Assembly (NCBI GenBank): GCA_046328035.1
Contig: JAXLXI010000008.1
Location: forward strand, 62,001-126,000
Source of the DNA: JBGASG01 sp046328035
GTDB taxonomy: Bacteria > Cyanobacteriota > Vampirovibrionia > Obscuribacterales > Obscuribacteraceae
DNA: 64,000 bases
Direction of reading: 5' to 3'
Shown: piece after piece, positions 52,464-62,247 of the stretch
How the letters are laid out: every line of letters begins with the position of its first letter
Numbering within the stretch: the stretch's first letter is position 1
The notes under the pieces: model-generated
The model's input: the letters and a program-made list of their open reading frames with translations, nothing else
Database searches by the model: none
What the model was told of the DNA's origin: nothing
Position numbers and translations under genes: made by a program

Positions 52464-53033
52464 TCAGGATACCGGCTTGATGCGAACAGCAATGCCGACG
52501 CACATCATATATACAGTTTGCGCGCGGGCGGCAAACAGTTGATTGGCGGCACCGAGCAAATCGCGATAAGCGCGGCCGAGAACATGATCGGGCACTACGC
52601 CAGAGCCGACTTCATTGGTCACGACGACAAACTGCGCTTGCTCGCTGCGTTCCATAGCCAGTAAGTCTTTACGCAGCGTCTCCATGAGCGGATCTTCACC
52701 TTCGTAGACCTGCTCGCCTCGCGCTTCTTCGCCCAATTGGCGCATCAAGAAATCAGCCACGTACAGGGACAGACAATCGACTATCACCAGAACATTCTGC
52801 TTCGGCAGCGCATCGATGGCGGCGGCAAGTCCGGCATTGACGACGACCGTCTGCCAGGCAGCCGGTCTATTCGCCTGGTGTCGCTCAATGCGCCGGCATT
52901 GCTCAGCATCGTCCGGGCGTTCATGCATGGTGGCAAAATAGTAGACAGGCGAGCCAGCTTCTCGCCCCAGCTTTTCCGCCAGCGTCGACTTTCCCGACCG
53001 GGCGCCGCCGGTGATCAAAGTAAGGTTTTGCAT
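52464..53033 (-). CDS. cobU: Adenosylcobinamide kinase / guanylyltransferase
   Basis: Phosphorylates adenosylcobinamide and adds GMP in late cobalamin assembly. The P-loop GGARSGKS is at residues 9-16, followed by VYYFATM and the family segment RIERHQANRPAAWQTV (His guanylylation site region); NEVGSGVVP and RAYRDLLGAANQLFA complete the fold. 189 residues is the usual length. No other cobalamin gene is in the window. Confidence 0.94.
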   Translation of the reverse strand: MQNLTLITGGARSGKSTLAEKLGREAGSPVYYFATMHERPDDAEQCRRIERHQANRPAAWQTVVVNAGLAAAIDALPKQNVLVIVDCLSLYVADFLMRQLGEEARGEQVYEGEDPLMETLRKDLLAMERSEQAQFVVVTNEVGSGVVPDHVLGRAYRDLLGAANQLFAARAQTVYMMCVGIAVRIKPVS

Positions 53034-53118
53034 GGCAAAATTTTACTCCCGCTGCGCTTGAGAAAAACATATCAAGGGCTGATGATTGGCGTACAGAGCG
53101 GTTCGTCAGGAGTCACCA

Positions 53119-53643
53119 TTGTCCGCATCTAAGGGTGCCAATGTCTATCAAGCATTCATGGCTGGGTATGTACGCCGCATCAACGAATCGACCCTCAATG
53201 TAGATATAGGCGGCGTCCGCATCGGCAGCGCCAGATACACCCGCTTGGCCCAAATAAATTTGAAATCCCGCATTATCACATTCAGCAGATTTGCCGTGGA
53301 GAAAGTTCCTGAGAGAGGCAGACGGTATCTCGTCATTCATGAGCTGACCCACGTGATAGAACCCAGCCATAATCAGCGATTTTGGGACATCGTCGGCCGT
53401 TTCGAACCGGACTATCGCCAGGTGCGTCATGAATTGCAGGTGGCCTTCAGCAAAAATGTGCGCGAAGAAAATTCAAACCTGCTGGTGCCGCAGGGTGCCG
53501 CAGCTGCTCATCTCCTCTACAGCGGCGCCGCTGAGGACGATGCAGCGTTGATTTGTTGCGACGACGAACTGACCAGTTGCAACGATGACGACTTCGGCGG
53601 TTGGACCTCTTATGAGCCGGGCATCGTCAGTGGTGGCTATTGA
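53119..53643 (+). CDS. YgjP-like (DUF45) zinc metallopeptidase
   Basis: 174 residues from the TTG at 53119, chosen because AGGAG lies six bases upstream; an in-frame TTG at 53086 is less likely. The motif HELTHVIEPSHNQRFW (HExxH plus the third ligand H and FW) is that of the YgjP/DUF45 WLM-type metallopeptidases. The C-terminal tail is unusually acidic and Cys-containing (DDAALICCDDELTSCNDDD). No signal peptide. Substrate unknown. Confidence 0.85.
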   Translation: MSASKGANVYQAFMAGYVRRINESTLNVDIGGVRIGSARYTRLAQINLKSRIITFSRFAVEKVPERGRRYLVIHELTHVIEPSHNQRFWDIVGRFEPDYRQVRHELQVAFSKNVREENSNLLVPQGAAAAHLLYSGAAEDDAALICCDDELTSCNDDDFGGWTSYEPGIVSGGY

Positions 53644-53942
53644 GCCAGTGACGGCGCTTGATAACCATTGACAGCAATGCATTCTGCATTCACCGCTCGA
53701 TCCTTGTCAACCAAACAGATGTCGACAAAGCCCTAAATTAGGAACAGTTCAGCTATACAAGACATAAGCCCGAGACGGCCTGTTTGCGTATTACTGCGAT
53801 ACATCGCTAAGAATGGCTGTAGATGCTAGCGTTGGGCTGCCCAGATGGTTTATCATGCGGCTGCGAACTGCCTAAGTAGAGCACTCTCTGCTTAAGCAAG
53901 TTAGAATATCTAGCGTTTAAACGGAACGAGAAGTCTTTTTTG
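53644..53942. other. Intergenic region before fabF
   Basis: 299 bp without a convincing gene. A TAGAAT at 53902-53907 could be a -10 box for fabF; no -35 fits it well. No acpP or other fab gene is present here. Confidence 0.35.
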
Positions 53943-55205
53943 ATGAATAACAGGCGAGTTGTTGTAACCGGCATCGGTGTTGTCAGTCCCATCGGCATCG
54001 GCCGCGAAGATACGTGGCAAGCGCTCTTGGAAGGCAAAAGCGGAGTTGGTCGCATTACGCACTTCGACGCGGATGCAATCGGTCTCGAGACACAAATTGC
54101 GGCTGAAGTAAAAGACTTCGACATTGCCAACTTCTATCCTGACAAACGCAAAGTCGGCTCCATGCTCAAAGAGATGGACCGGGTGACTTTGTTTGCCATG
54201 GCGGCCGCCAAGCTGGCATTGGAAGACGCGGCGCTCGACGTGCGCGAAACAGTACCCGAACGTGTCGGCACTTTTATCGGCACCGGTGTTGGTGGCTTGA
54301 TCACAACTACCGCCGATCAGCTGAAACTCATGGAAGGCGGACCCAAGAAAATCGGTCTGCGCTCGATTATTCGTCTGATGCCCAACGCGCCCTCCGGGCA
54401 AGTAGCTATCAACTTCGGCGCCAAGGGTCGCGCCAAAAGCGATGCCACTGCCTGCGCCAGCGGTCTCGATTCGCTTTTCGATGCTTACATGTACATCAAG
54501 CACGGTCGCTCCGACGTCATGATTGCCGGCGGCACCGAAGCTTCGCTCAACCCATTCGCAGTGGCTTCCTTCGGCAACATGATGGCGCTTTCGAAGCGCA
54601 ACGACGACCCGACCACTGCCAGCCGTCCATTTAATGCCGATCGCGATGGATTTGTGATTGGCGAGGGCTCGGTAATCATGATTTTGGAAGAGCTCGAGCA
54701 TGCATTACGTCGCAACGCTCCGATCTACAGTGAAGTGATCGGTGGTGGCGCCTCCTGCGATGCCAATCATATTGTCGCTCCCGATGAGTATGGCGCAGGC
54801 GCTGCCAGAGCCATCCGTGAGGCGCTGGACGACGCACAAATCAAACCCAGCGACATCGACTACATAAATGCCCACGGCACTTCAACACCGCTCAATGACG
54901 AGCGTGAGACGCTGGCTATCAAGACCGTATTCGGTGACCACGCCTATAAGCTGGCCATCTCCAGCACCAAGTCCATGGTCGGACACATGCTCGGTGCCGC
55001 CGGCTCTATCGGTGCCGCCGCCGCTGCCATGACCCTGAAAGAACAGCGGATTCACCCGACGATCAACTACATCAATCCAGATCCCAAATGCGATCTCGAT
55101 TACGTGCCCAACGTCTCACGCGAAGCCACTGTCAAACACGCCATGGTGGAAGCGCTGGGCTTCGGCGGACACAACACCGTGCTCGTCATGCGTCAGTTCG
55201 CATAA
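53943..55205 (+). CDS. fabF: 3-oxoacyl-ACP synthase II
   Basis: Condensing enzyme elongating acyl-ACP with malonyl-ACP. The active-site Cys is in SDATACASGLDSL (about residue 171), the two His are in NAHGTSTPLND and SMVGHMLGAAGS, and the start RRVVVTGIGVVSPIG is typical. 420 residues, complete. The ATG at 53943 follows a GAGAAG site. It is not in a fab cluster. Confidence 0.96.
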   Translation: MNNRRVVVTGIGVVSPIGIGREDTWQALLEGKSGVGRITHFDADAIGLETQIAAEVKDFDIANFYPDKRKVGSMLKEMDRVTLFAMAAAKLALEDAALDVRETVPERVGTFIGTGVGGLITTTADQLKLMEGGPKKIGLRSIIRLMPNAPSGQVAINFGAKGRAKSDATACASGLDSLFDAYMYIKHGRSDVMIAGGTEASLNPFAVASFGNMMALSKRNDDPTTASRPFNADRDGFVIGEGSVIMILEELEHALRRNAPIYSEVIGGGASCDANHIVAPDEYGAGAARAIREALDDAQIKPSDIDYINAHGTSTPLNDERETLAIKTVFGDHAYKLAISSTKSMVGHMLGAAGSIGAAAAAMTLKEQRIHPTINYINPDPKCDLDYVPNVSREATVKHAMVEALGFGGHNTVLVMRQFA

Positions 55206-55238
55206 CAGACAGCATTTGCGTCATCACTCTCAGGCTAG

Positions 55239-58200
55239 TTAAACCGTCGTCAGGTTGATGCCGGTGTCATCCGGATCGGCGCTCGTATTGGTTTGGGCAA
55301 CGGTGGTGGTCTGCGCGACCCCATTGTTGTCTTCGTCGTTGTTGGACGGGTCGTTGGTGCCCGTGCCGGTGGTCAACTGCGCTCCAGGAGGCGCGGCCAC
55401 AGCTGTGAACTGAATGCCTTGTTGACCGGCCACTGCGCCGCCGCCTCTGGTGCGACGATCGGTGTTGACCCTGCGCATGGCTTCTCTTTGTTTGGAATCG
55501 ATCAGCTTGCCTTCACCGCCCAGACCGGCCGTGGCGAACACCAGACCGCGAGCGTTGAGAGCGCTGATCGGGTCAGTGGAGGTCGGTGTGAGCAAGGTGC
55601 GTCCCTTGCTGTCGGTACCCAGAGCCAAAGCTGGATTGGCGCTCATGACACGCACTGCATCGAGTGAGAGCAGCGACTTGCCGGCGGCGACAAATGGTGT
55701 GTAAGAGGTCTTGGCGAAATCAGCCGAACCGCTTTCGATACCGGCAAACTTGGCCCGGTTGGCGAACGGCATGACCACACGAGCTTCTTCGACCGGCGGA
55801 GCGACGTAGCCGCGCGGGGCGAACGGTGTCGAGAGTCCGAAGCGCTGAGCATTGCGCAGGATCATCTGCGAGTAGTTGTCCAGCGGTTCAGCCGCGTTGA
55901 CACGGAACGGACCACCGGCAACAATCGTCGGCTCGCCGCTGTGGCTGATCTGCGTGGTCTTCAGCTGATCGCCGGTTCCCGGCAGAGTCATGCTGGTGCG
56001 CTCGACCGTGCCGTCGCCAGTCTGCTTGGGCAGCACTTCGACTTTCTTCTCACCGGTGCCCTGATTACCAGGCTGAACGCCTTGTTGTCCGTCGTTACCG
56101 CTACCGGCTTTCGCGTCGCCGGGTTTGACGGTCGCGCCGGCGGCTGCACCAACTACGGTACCAGCAGCGACGCCACCATTAGCGGTGCCATTTTTGGCAT
56201 CTTTAGCAGCTTCTTGATCTTGATGATATTTGCCGGCATCGTAAAGAATACGCAGCGGCGCGTTGATCAGGAAGCTGGTGCGCCAGGCGTTGTAGAACGG
56301 GTGATCGCTGAACGAACGACCGATCTGCTGCAGCCAGGTCATATCGGAAAGAACACCGGAGCGAGCACCGGACAGTGCACGCTGCGAATTTTGCAGCGAG
56401 GCGATCGCCCGGTCGATGACATCCAACTCGCCGGCCGTTGCCGATCCGGAGATAGAAGCTCTATACACTTCCAGGCGGTTTTTCAAGGCGCCCATGAACT
56501 GAGTATCAGCCCATTTAGTCGCCAGTCCGCCGGTGACATCGGCGCTGCCGGCTTTTCTGGCCAGTTCTTCAATTTGTTTGATGCTGGAGAGCTTGGTCGC
56601 CAGTTCTTCACCGGTAAGACCCATGCGCTCCAGCGGAGCTTTCAGAGCTTGCACCAGTGCAGGCACGGTGGTGTTGTGGAAGTTCTCCCAGGCTTTCGCC
56701 AGGTTGGCTTCAGCTTGTGCCAGCTTGGCACCACTGCCGGCGGCGGCATCGGTTGTCTTGCCGGCGACATTGGTGGCGGCGGCGGCATCGGTAGTGGCGG
56801 CCGTGCCACCTTTTGGTGCAACGGCGGATGTGACGGCAGCGGCTTCCTCGGTCGCTCTGGTCAGGGCCGCGGCTCTCTCGACGGCAGTCGCGGTCGCGAC
56901 AGTGCGCGCGTCGGCCAGAGCTTGTTGCACTTTGGCTGCGATTTCCGGAGAGACATCCGAGACTTTGCCCAGTGCACGCTCGAGAGCGGCAACATCTTTG
57001 ACGGTCGGATTGGTCAACTCGGCAAACTTGTCCAGAGCTTGTTGAGCTTTGGTGGAAGTGCGCGAGGTGACGCCGGCCAGGTCGTCTTTCAGCGAGCCAG
57101 CCGAATCGGTAAACGACTGCTTCGCTTGCACCGGTGTCGGAGCTTCCTTAGGCGGTACGACGCCATCGCCTGTGGTGCCCTTGGGCGGACCCGTTTCGGT
57201 AACCTTGGGCGGTCCTGTTTCGGTGACTTTGGGCGGTGTGCCGGCCGGTTCGCCTGCCAGGGTTCTGGCCCGTGCGGCTTCGGCTGCGGCGTTTTCAGTG
57301 TTGCGCGTGACAGCGGCCAGGTCATCGGTCTTGGAAGCAGCGCGCAGTCTCGCCTGGATATCTTCAACGGTCTCGGCAAACTTGTTGGGCTTGCCGGACA
57401 TCATGTTGTCGAATTCGGTGCGCAGTTTGGCGGCATCAGCTTCGCCAAGCGACTTCTTAACGACATCCTCGGCTTCGCGGATGCTGGTTTGAGCTCTAGA
57501 AGTAGCTTCGGCCGGAGTGGCAGACGGTTCTTTAACCACCGGTTCTTTGACGACCGGCTCTCTGACTACCGGCGCTGTGTCGCGCGGTACGACCGGCTCG
57601 TCGGCCAGTCTGAATGGCTTGCTGACCGCCGGCGCTGCATTGTCCAGCGATTGCAGAGCGCCTCTGGCTTCCTGAGCGGCTTGCGCAGCCTGACGTGCTT
57701 TTGCCATTTCGGCTTCGAAGGCGGCCACGTCGTTGGTCGGCAACTTGGCTTTGACTGCAGCAGCTGCTTCGTCGAGTTTGTTAAGACTGGCTTTGCCATT
57801 GACCACATCTTCGAATGTGTTGCGCAGAGCGGCGACTTCGGTTTCGCCGGCTTTGGCCGCAGCGGATTCGACGTTGCGCAGCGAGGTCGTCGCTTCGGTG
57901 GTTGTACGGCTGACGTTGACGGTAGCTGTTTCTACCGGAGTCGGCGCCACATCGGCGACTTTGAAAGGTTTGGCGACTGCCGGAGCAGCATTGTCCAGCG
58001 TCGAGAGAGCGCCTCTGGCTTCTTGAGCGGTTTGCGCAGCCTGGCGTGCTTTCGCCATTTCGGCTTCGAAGGCGGCAACGTCGTTGGTCGGCAGCTTGGC
58101 TTTGACCGCAGCAGCGGCTTCATCCAGCTTGTTGAGACCAGCCTTGCCGTTGACCACATCTTCAAATGTATTGCGCAACGCCGAGACTTCCGCTTCGCCC

Positions 58201-59975
58201 GCCTTCGCAGCTGTCGATTCGACATTGCGCAGAGCGGTGGCGGCTTCGGTGGATGTTTCGGTGACTTTGACCGTGGCTGTTTCTACAGGCTTCACAGCTG
58301 GAGCCACTTCTACCGGTGCAACTTCGACCGGGCGCACGCTGGCGATACCGCGAGCTTGTTGTGCGGCTTCGGCGGCGCGGCGCGCATTGGACATTTGTGT
58401 GTCGAAAGCTGCCAGGTCGTCGCCGGACAAAGTGCGACGAACCGCGGTCACGGCTTGATCGAGTTTTTCAGCGGTGGCTGTGCCCTTCGCGAAGTCATCG
58501 ATGGTTGTCTTCAGTGCGTTGACTTCAGTTGCAGGAGCCTTGGCGGCTGCTTGCTCAACTCGTGAGATGGTGGTTGCTACATCTTGAGTGGCGCCGGCAA
58601 CAGCAGCTTCGTCGACCACCGACCCGCCAGTGACTCTGGTACCGGTCGTGCCGACCAGTGCATCCACGCCTGCCGGATTTGTCTTGGCGGCGAGCTGTGC
58701 AGCTCGGAGATCGCCTACATCTTTAACGGCGTTGTTGACGATTTCGTCGAACTTGCCGGCCATTCCGGATGCGACTTTGCTGCGCAATCCCTGTACCGTC
58801 GCTTCGACTGCGCCGCCTTCCACTTCGCCTTTGGCGAACGCGGTAATCTGACGCTGCAATGCGGCAACTTCTTCGCCCTTCAAACCGAGCGTGCCCAGGT
58901 CGTCGCCAAGGCGAGACATGCGGGGGGCGACTTCGGCGATGTCGCGAACAACAGTGCTGGCAGCAGTGGTTGCAGCTACATCTTGCAGCGGAGCAACGAC
59001 TGCGTTTTCGGGAAGCGTTCCCAAACCTCTATTAGGTACATTCACCAGCGGACCTTCGCCCGCCGGTCCATGCAACTGAGTAGCGGGTCCGACAGTAGTC
59101 GGTTCGACATAACCTGGTTCGCCGACTTTCGGCGCTACATAACCAGGCTCGCCGACCTTCGGCACATAACCAGGTTCACCGATCTTCGGCACCACCGGCT
59201 CACGCACTACAGGAATCGGCAAGTCGGTAGCCAGAGGTCGGGTGGCTCCACCAGGCAGTTCGACAACGGAGCCGCCTCGAGGCGTCTTCATAGCCGATGC
59301 CAAAAGATCGTCGGCCGATGCAACAGCCGCTTCATCAGCGCCCTGCCACCAGTTCTTCAATCCGGAACCGGCGCGCGACAGCCAGCTCGTCGAACGAGCA
59401 GCAGTGCCTTCGACGGCAGCTCCCGATTTCGGTCCGCCGATAGCTCCGAACGTCAATGTCACGAAAGCGGCTGTATTACCTAAGGTCTGACCTTTGGTGG
59501 CCCAGTCGCCGTTCCACAGATTGTTGCCTGTTTCGGCCAGCATCCCGGGAAGAGCAGATGGCAGATGCTTCAATCCCTCGACGGTGGTCGAAAGTTTGCT
59601 GGGTACAGCAATGAGCTCGACCGCTGCCGAGTTCATCTTTAAGGTGGTATTGATAAACCCGAGACCCGTGTTGCCGACCAGATCGACGGCAGCGATGCCG
59701 GTTTCAAGCTTCTTGTCTTTGGCGACGAAATCGACAATCTGCTGTCCGCCGGCTTTGGCAAATCCCAGGGCAGACATATCAGCCGCGCTGGCTGGTCCGG
59801 CAAGACGACCGCTTCCTACCGCGCCCAGACCGAACTGGTTGGATTGCGGGGTGCCCGAGAACGCATCCAAGGCACTGATACCGGGAGCAGGCTTATTGCT
59901 ACCGGTGTCAGTTCCTGCTGCAGCCTGGTCAGACTGGAGAGGGTTTGGTTTTTTCGTTTCGTCGAGTCCTGCCAT
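55239..59975 (-). CDS. Giant helical tandem-repeat protein
   Basis: 1578 residues, Ala/Glu/Thr/Val-rich, with no signal peptide. The N-terminal ~230 residues contain hydrophobic segments (AAFVTLTFGAIGG, VDLVGNTGLGFINTTL). Next come a Pro-rich spacer with GEPGYV repeats (about residues 260-292) and an array of ~90-117-residue helical units. Two units are nearly identical (LRNVESAAAKAGETEVAAL...FEDVVNGKASLNKLDEAAAAVKAKLP...), and at least three more are diverged relatives. The C-terminal third is Gly/Thr/Asn-rich and disordered. The helical units look like coiled-coil or spectrin-like rods (inference). Family and role are unknown; a long scaffold or surface fibre is possible. Confidence 0.8.
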   Translation of the reverse strand: MAGLDETKKPNPLQSDQAAAGTDTGSNKPAPGISALDAFSGTPQSNQFGLGAVGSGRLAGPASAADMSALGFAKAGGQQIVDFVAKDKKLETGIAAVDLVGNTGLGFINTTLKMNSAAVELIAVPSKLSTTVEGLKHLPSALPGMLAETGNNLWNGDWATKGQTLGNTAAFVTLTFGAIGGPKSGAAVEGTAARSTSWLSRAGSGLKNWWQGADEAAVASADDLLASAMKTPRGGSVVELPGGATRPLATDLPIPVVREPVVPKIGEPGYVPKVGEPGYVAPKVGEPGYVEPTTVGPATQLHGPAGEGPLVNVPNRGLGTLPENAVVAPLQDVAATTAASTVVRDIAEVAPRMSRLGDDLGTLGLKGEEVAALQRQITAFAKGEVEGGAVEATVQGLRSKVASGMAGKFDEIVNNAVKDVGDLRAAQLAAKTNPAGVDALVGTTGTRVTGGSVVDEAAVAGATQDVATTISRVEQAAAKAPATEVNALKTTIDDFAKGTATAEKLDQAVTAVRRTLSGDDLAAFDTQMSNARRAAEAAQQARGIASVRPVEVAPVEVAPAVKPVETATVKVTETSTEAATALRNVESTAAKAGEAEVSALRNTFEDVVNGKAGLNKLDEAAAAVKAKLPTNDVAAFEAEMAKARQAAQTAQEARGALSTLDNAAPAVAKPFKVADVAPTPVETATVNVSRTTTEATTSLRNVESAAAKAGETEVAALRNTFEDVVNGKASLNKLDEAAAAVKAKLPTNDVAAFEAEMAKARQAAQAAQEARGALQSLDNAAPAVSKPFRLADEPVVPRDTAPVVREPVVKEPVVKEPSATPAEATSRAQTSIREAEDVVKKSLGEADAAKLRTEFDNMMSGKPNKFAETVEDIQARLRAASKTDDLAAVTRNTENAAAEAARARTLAGEPAGTPPKVTETGPPKVTETGPPKGTTGDGVVPPKEAPTPVQAKQSFTDSAGSLKDDLAGVTSRTSTKAQQALDKFAELTNPTVKDVAALERALGKVSDVSPEIAAKVQQALADARTVATATAVERAAALTRATEEAAAVTSAVAPKGGTAATTDAAAATNVAGKTTDAAAGSGAKLAQAEANLAKAWENFHNTTVPALVQALKAPLERMGLTGEELATKLSSIKQIEELARKAGSADVTGGLATKWADTQFMGALKNRLEVYRASISGSATAGELDVIDRAIASLQNSQRALSGARSGVLSDMTWLQQIGRSFSDHPFYNAWRTSFLINAPLRILYDAGKYHQDQEAAKDAKNGTANGGVAAGTVVGAAAGATVKPGDAKAGSGNDGQQGVQPGNQGTGEKKVEVLPKQTGDGTVERTSMTLPGTGDQLKTTQISHSGEPTIVAGGPFRVNAAEPLDNYSQMILRNAQRFGLSTPFAPRGYVAPPVEEARVVMPFANRAKFAGIESGSADFAKTSYTPFVAAGKSLLSLDAVRVMSANPALALGTDSKGRTLLTPTSTDPISALNARGLVFATAGLGGEGKLIDSKQREAMRRVNTDRRTRGGGAVAGQQGIQFTAVAAPPGAQLTTGTGTNDPSNNDEDNNGVAQTTTVAQTNTSADPDDTGINLTTV
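57601..58300 (-). repeat. Tandem 351-bp coding duplication
   Basis: Two consecutive units with a period of 351 bp (117 codons) inside the giant protein gene. For example GACCACATCTTC recurs at 57801 and 58152 in the same context, and most codons in between match. The near-identity points to a recent duplication. A diverged third unit follows at about 58300-58600. Confidence 0.8.
59104..59195 (-). repeat. GEPGYV tandem coding repeats
   Basis: Three short units encoding (V/A)PK(I/V)GEPGYV in the Pro-rich spacer of the giant protein. Confidence 0.8.
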
Positions 59976-60296
59976 CGTTTTCGCTTTGTTGCGCGTCGCC
60001 CGTTATCTGGAGAGATTTGTCGGTGTACGCATCTATCCAGTTTTGGCGAACCTTGGACACCTCGAAGGGAACAATATTGAGGATAAAGCGTATTTACCGG
60101 AATGAAATGGGGAAACTACGTACCTCAATCACCCTAAACTCTGTCCCTGTGACGCGTCCGACCGTTTATTTCATTCCCTCATCCGTAAGACTTGAAACGC
60201 CCATAACACGCCTCTTGACAAGCCTGGCGCCGGTTTTAAGGTAAGCTGTATAGCTCGCCTCGCCTCTTCTAAAAACTGCCGGAAGTGCCAAAAAAA
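59976..60296. other. Divergent intergenic region between the giant gene and cysE
   Basis: 320 bp without a plausible gene. A promoter candidate for cysE lies at 60215-60242. Nothing else recognised. Confidence 0.4.
60215..60242 (+). promoter_or_regulatory. Candidate promoter of cysE
   Basis: A perfect TTGACA (60215-60220), a 16-bp spacer and TAAGGT (60237-60242). The -35 is strong and the -10 is weak. Confidence 0.5.
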
Positions 60297-61046
60297 ATGA
60301 GCATCAGGGACGAAATCAACAATATATTGACCAAAGACCCAGCAGCCCGCAGCTCGCTCGAAGTCGTGCTGTGCTACCCAGGGTTTCATGCCGTGATGAT
60401 CCACAGGATCTCTCATTTTCTATATCAAGAAGAATTTTTCACCGCCGCACGTTGCCTCTCTCAACTCGGTCGCTGGTTCACGGGTATTGAGATTCATCCA
60501 GGCGCCACTCTCGGCCCGCGGGTGTTTATCGACCACGGTATGGGCGTTGTCATCGGCGAAACAGCCGAAGTCGGCGAAAACTCAGTGATCTACCAGGGAG
60601 TGACCCTGGGAGCCGGAGCGGCAGCCCGCAAGGGTGCCGAGACCAGAGGCGTAAAACGGCATCCGACCCTGGGAAAAAATTGCGTTGTCGGCAGTGGCGC
60701 CGAAATTCAGGGAGCGGTCACAGTAGGCGACAACGTACAAGTCGCCTCCGGGTCGATTGTGCTGAAAGACGTACCTTCCAATTCAATCGTCGTCGGCGTC
60801 CCTGGTCGTGTGATTTATAAAGACGGGCAGCGAGTTTCTGAACAAGTAGTGCCGGACATCGAAGCCGAAGCCATCAAAGCGCTCAAGCACAGCATCGTCG
60901 AGCTGGAAAAGCGCGTCGACATAGTCGCCAGAAAGACAGGCTGCGAAGAAGCGGCTCTGGACGTCACTCCGCCCGGGCAAGAAAGCGCGCTGGAGTCGAC
61001 AGTAGAAGACCCTGTTGATGTCTTCTTACATGGCGCCGGAATATAA
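60297..61046 (+). CDS. cysE: Serine O-acetyltransferase
   Basis: First step of cysteine synthesis from serine and acetyl-CoA. The N-terminal helical part (RSSLEVVLCYPGFHAVMIHRISHFLY) and the left-handed beta-helix hexapeptides (IEIHPGATLGPRVFIDHGMGVVIGETAEVGENSVIYQGVTLG) with catalytic His are intact. The length of 249 residues suits the shorter bacterial/cyanobacterial type; the C-terminal ~60 residues extend past the beta-helix. ATG at 60297 is preferred to the in-frame GTG at 60285. Confidence 0.95.
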   Translation: MSIRDEINNILTKDPAARSSLEVVLCYPGFHAVMIHRISHFLYQEEFFTAARCLSQLGRWFTGIEIHPGATLGPRVFIDHGMGVVIGETAEVGENSVIYQGVTLGAGAAARKGAETRGVKRHPTLGKNCVVGSGAEIQGAVTVGDNVQVASGSIVLKDVPSNSIVVGVPGRVIYKDGQRVSEQVVPDIEAEAIKALKHSIVELEKRVDIVARKTGCEEAALDVTPPGQESALESTVEDPVDVFLHGAGI

Positions 61047-61182
61047 GTTATCTGACGCAAAGCGCTTAGCCTGCGCTGATTCGAGCCCGACGTGGCGGGT
61101 ACAATTGAATGGGTAGAGGGCACCGGTGCTTGGCAGCGGCCAGCGCTGGTGACAGTTTGAATGAGTGAAGTGGGAATTTTGC

Positions 61183-61416
61183 ATGGCTGAGAGCGAGCTG
61201 GAAAAGGCGTTTGGAACCTTAGCGGAAGCTTTGACGCTTACCGAAACCGAGATCGGCGAGGAGATTTCCATCATCCAGCAACAGATCGAGCAATTGAAAG
61301 AGCGCATCGTCGAGCTGAATGGCCGGCAAGAGACGCTCGTTCATGATCGTAACTCGATCGAAGAAATGTACAAGCGTTATGTGAATACCGCCGACGGCAA
61401 ACCGGTCGAGTTCTAG
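61183..61416 (+). CDS. Small coiled-coil protein
   Basis: 77 residues from the ATG at 61183 with GGGA about nine bases upstream. Residues about 17-60 form an amphipathic coiled coil (EIGEEISIIQQQIEQLKERIVELNGRQETL). No family recognised. It is followed 23 bp later by the zinc-ribbon gene, so they may be co-transcribed. Confidence 0.7.
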   Translation: MAESELEKAFGTLAEALTLTETEIGEEISIIQQQIEQLKERIVELNGRQETLVHDRNSIEEMYKRYVNTADGKPVEF

Positions 61417-61439
61417 AGGTACCAGGGTCGAAATCGCCA

Positions 61440-61898
61440 ATGCCAGCCCTACAGTGCCCATTTTGTGGCGCGGCTATGAATCCACCCATCAAATTCTGCG
61501 TGTCTTGCGGCAGGCACGTTTCGTCTTCGGATGCTAATCGCGTTGGCTTGAAACTGAGCACGGGCAGCCGGCAACAGGTGGAAGACGAAGAGCGTCCCGA
61601 ATCTAAGATCTCTAAAAAGTCTTACTCATTCCACAGACATATTCGACACTTCTTTTTCATCAGCTCTACATTCCTGATGCTGGCTCTCGTTTACTTCTTC
61701 ACGATGCGTTTCGTTCTGCATCAGCCTCTGCCTTTCGACAAGATCTATAAAGACATTCAAAAACAAGCTCAAAAACAAACTCAACCAAATAAACCCACTA
61801 CCCCTACCAAAAAATACGGAGCAAAATCCTCCACCAAGAAGAAAAAGAAAAAAGCAGCCTTCGGTACTGCCACCACCAGCGCAACCGCGACCGAATAA
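61440..61898 (+). CDS. Zinc-ribbon membrane protein with Lys-rich tail
   Basis: 152 residues. An N-terminal double CxxC zinc ribbon (CPFCGAAMNPPIKFCVSCGRHV) is followed by a linker, one membrane helix (about 71-90, FFFISSTFLMLALVYFFTMRF) and a tail of Gln/Lys/Pro with a run of lysines (STKKKKKKAAFG). The layout is that of small zinc-ribbon anchor proteins; the basic tail could contact nucleic acid or acidic polymers (inference). Confidence 0.72.
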   Translation: MPALQCPFCGAAMNPPIKFCVSCGRHVSSSDANRVGLKLSTGSRQQVEDEERPESKISKKSYSFHRHIRHFFFISSTFLMLALVYFFTMRFVLHQPLPFDKIYKDIQKQAQKQTQPNKPTTPTKKYGAKSSTKKKKKKAAFGTATTSATATE

Positions 61899-61911
61899 TT
61901 CGAACAGCGAG

Positions 61912-62229
61912 TTATTCGCTTTCAGAACTGCCCGGATCATTTTCAGCCGGGTCTTTCTCAGCCGCGTGTTTCTGCGTATCCTGGTCGGTAGCCGCTCGCA
62001 CGATTCCCATCTCCACCAGAATTGTCAGCTCTTCGCGCCCCCAGGCTTTGCGTACGCGTGGTGACTTGTAGAGATTGGCGCGCACTTGCTTGTCGCCCGC
62101 CGACGTAATCTCATAGAGATATTCTTTGTCGTAATAAGGAGGCGCCTTAACTACAAGGATTTGCCCCTTCTTCAGCTCGAGTTCGTTCTTCGGCTGATTC
62201 TTCTTCACCAATCTCGGCCGATCGGGCAT
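61912..62229 (-). CDS. Small hypothetical protein
   Basis: 105 residues from the ATG at 62229 with AGGTGA about six bases upstream. A compact basic N-terminal half (LELKKGQILVVKAPPYYDKEYLYEITSAGDKQVRANLY) is followed by an acidic disordered tail. It lies 18 bp after the acyl-CoA dehydrogenase stop on the same strand. Family not recognised. Confidence 0.68.
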   Translation of the reverse strand: MPDRPRLVKKNQPKNELELKKGQILVVKAPPYYDKEYLYEITSAGDKQVRANLYKSPRVRKAWGREELTILVEMGIVRAATDQDTQKHAAEKDPAENDPGSSESE

Positions 62230-62247
62230 GGCGCTTCACCTGAGCGT

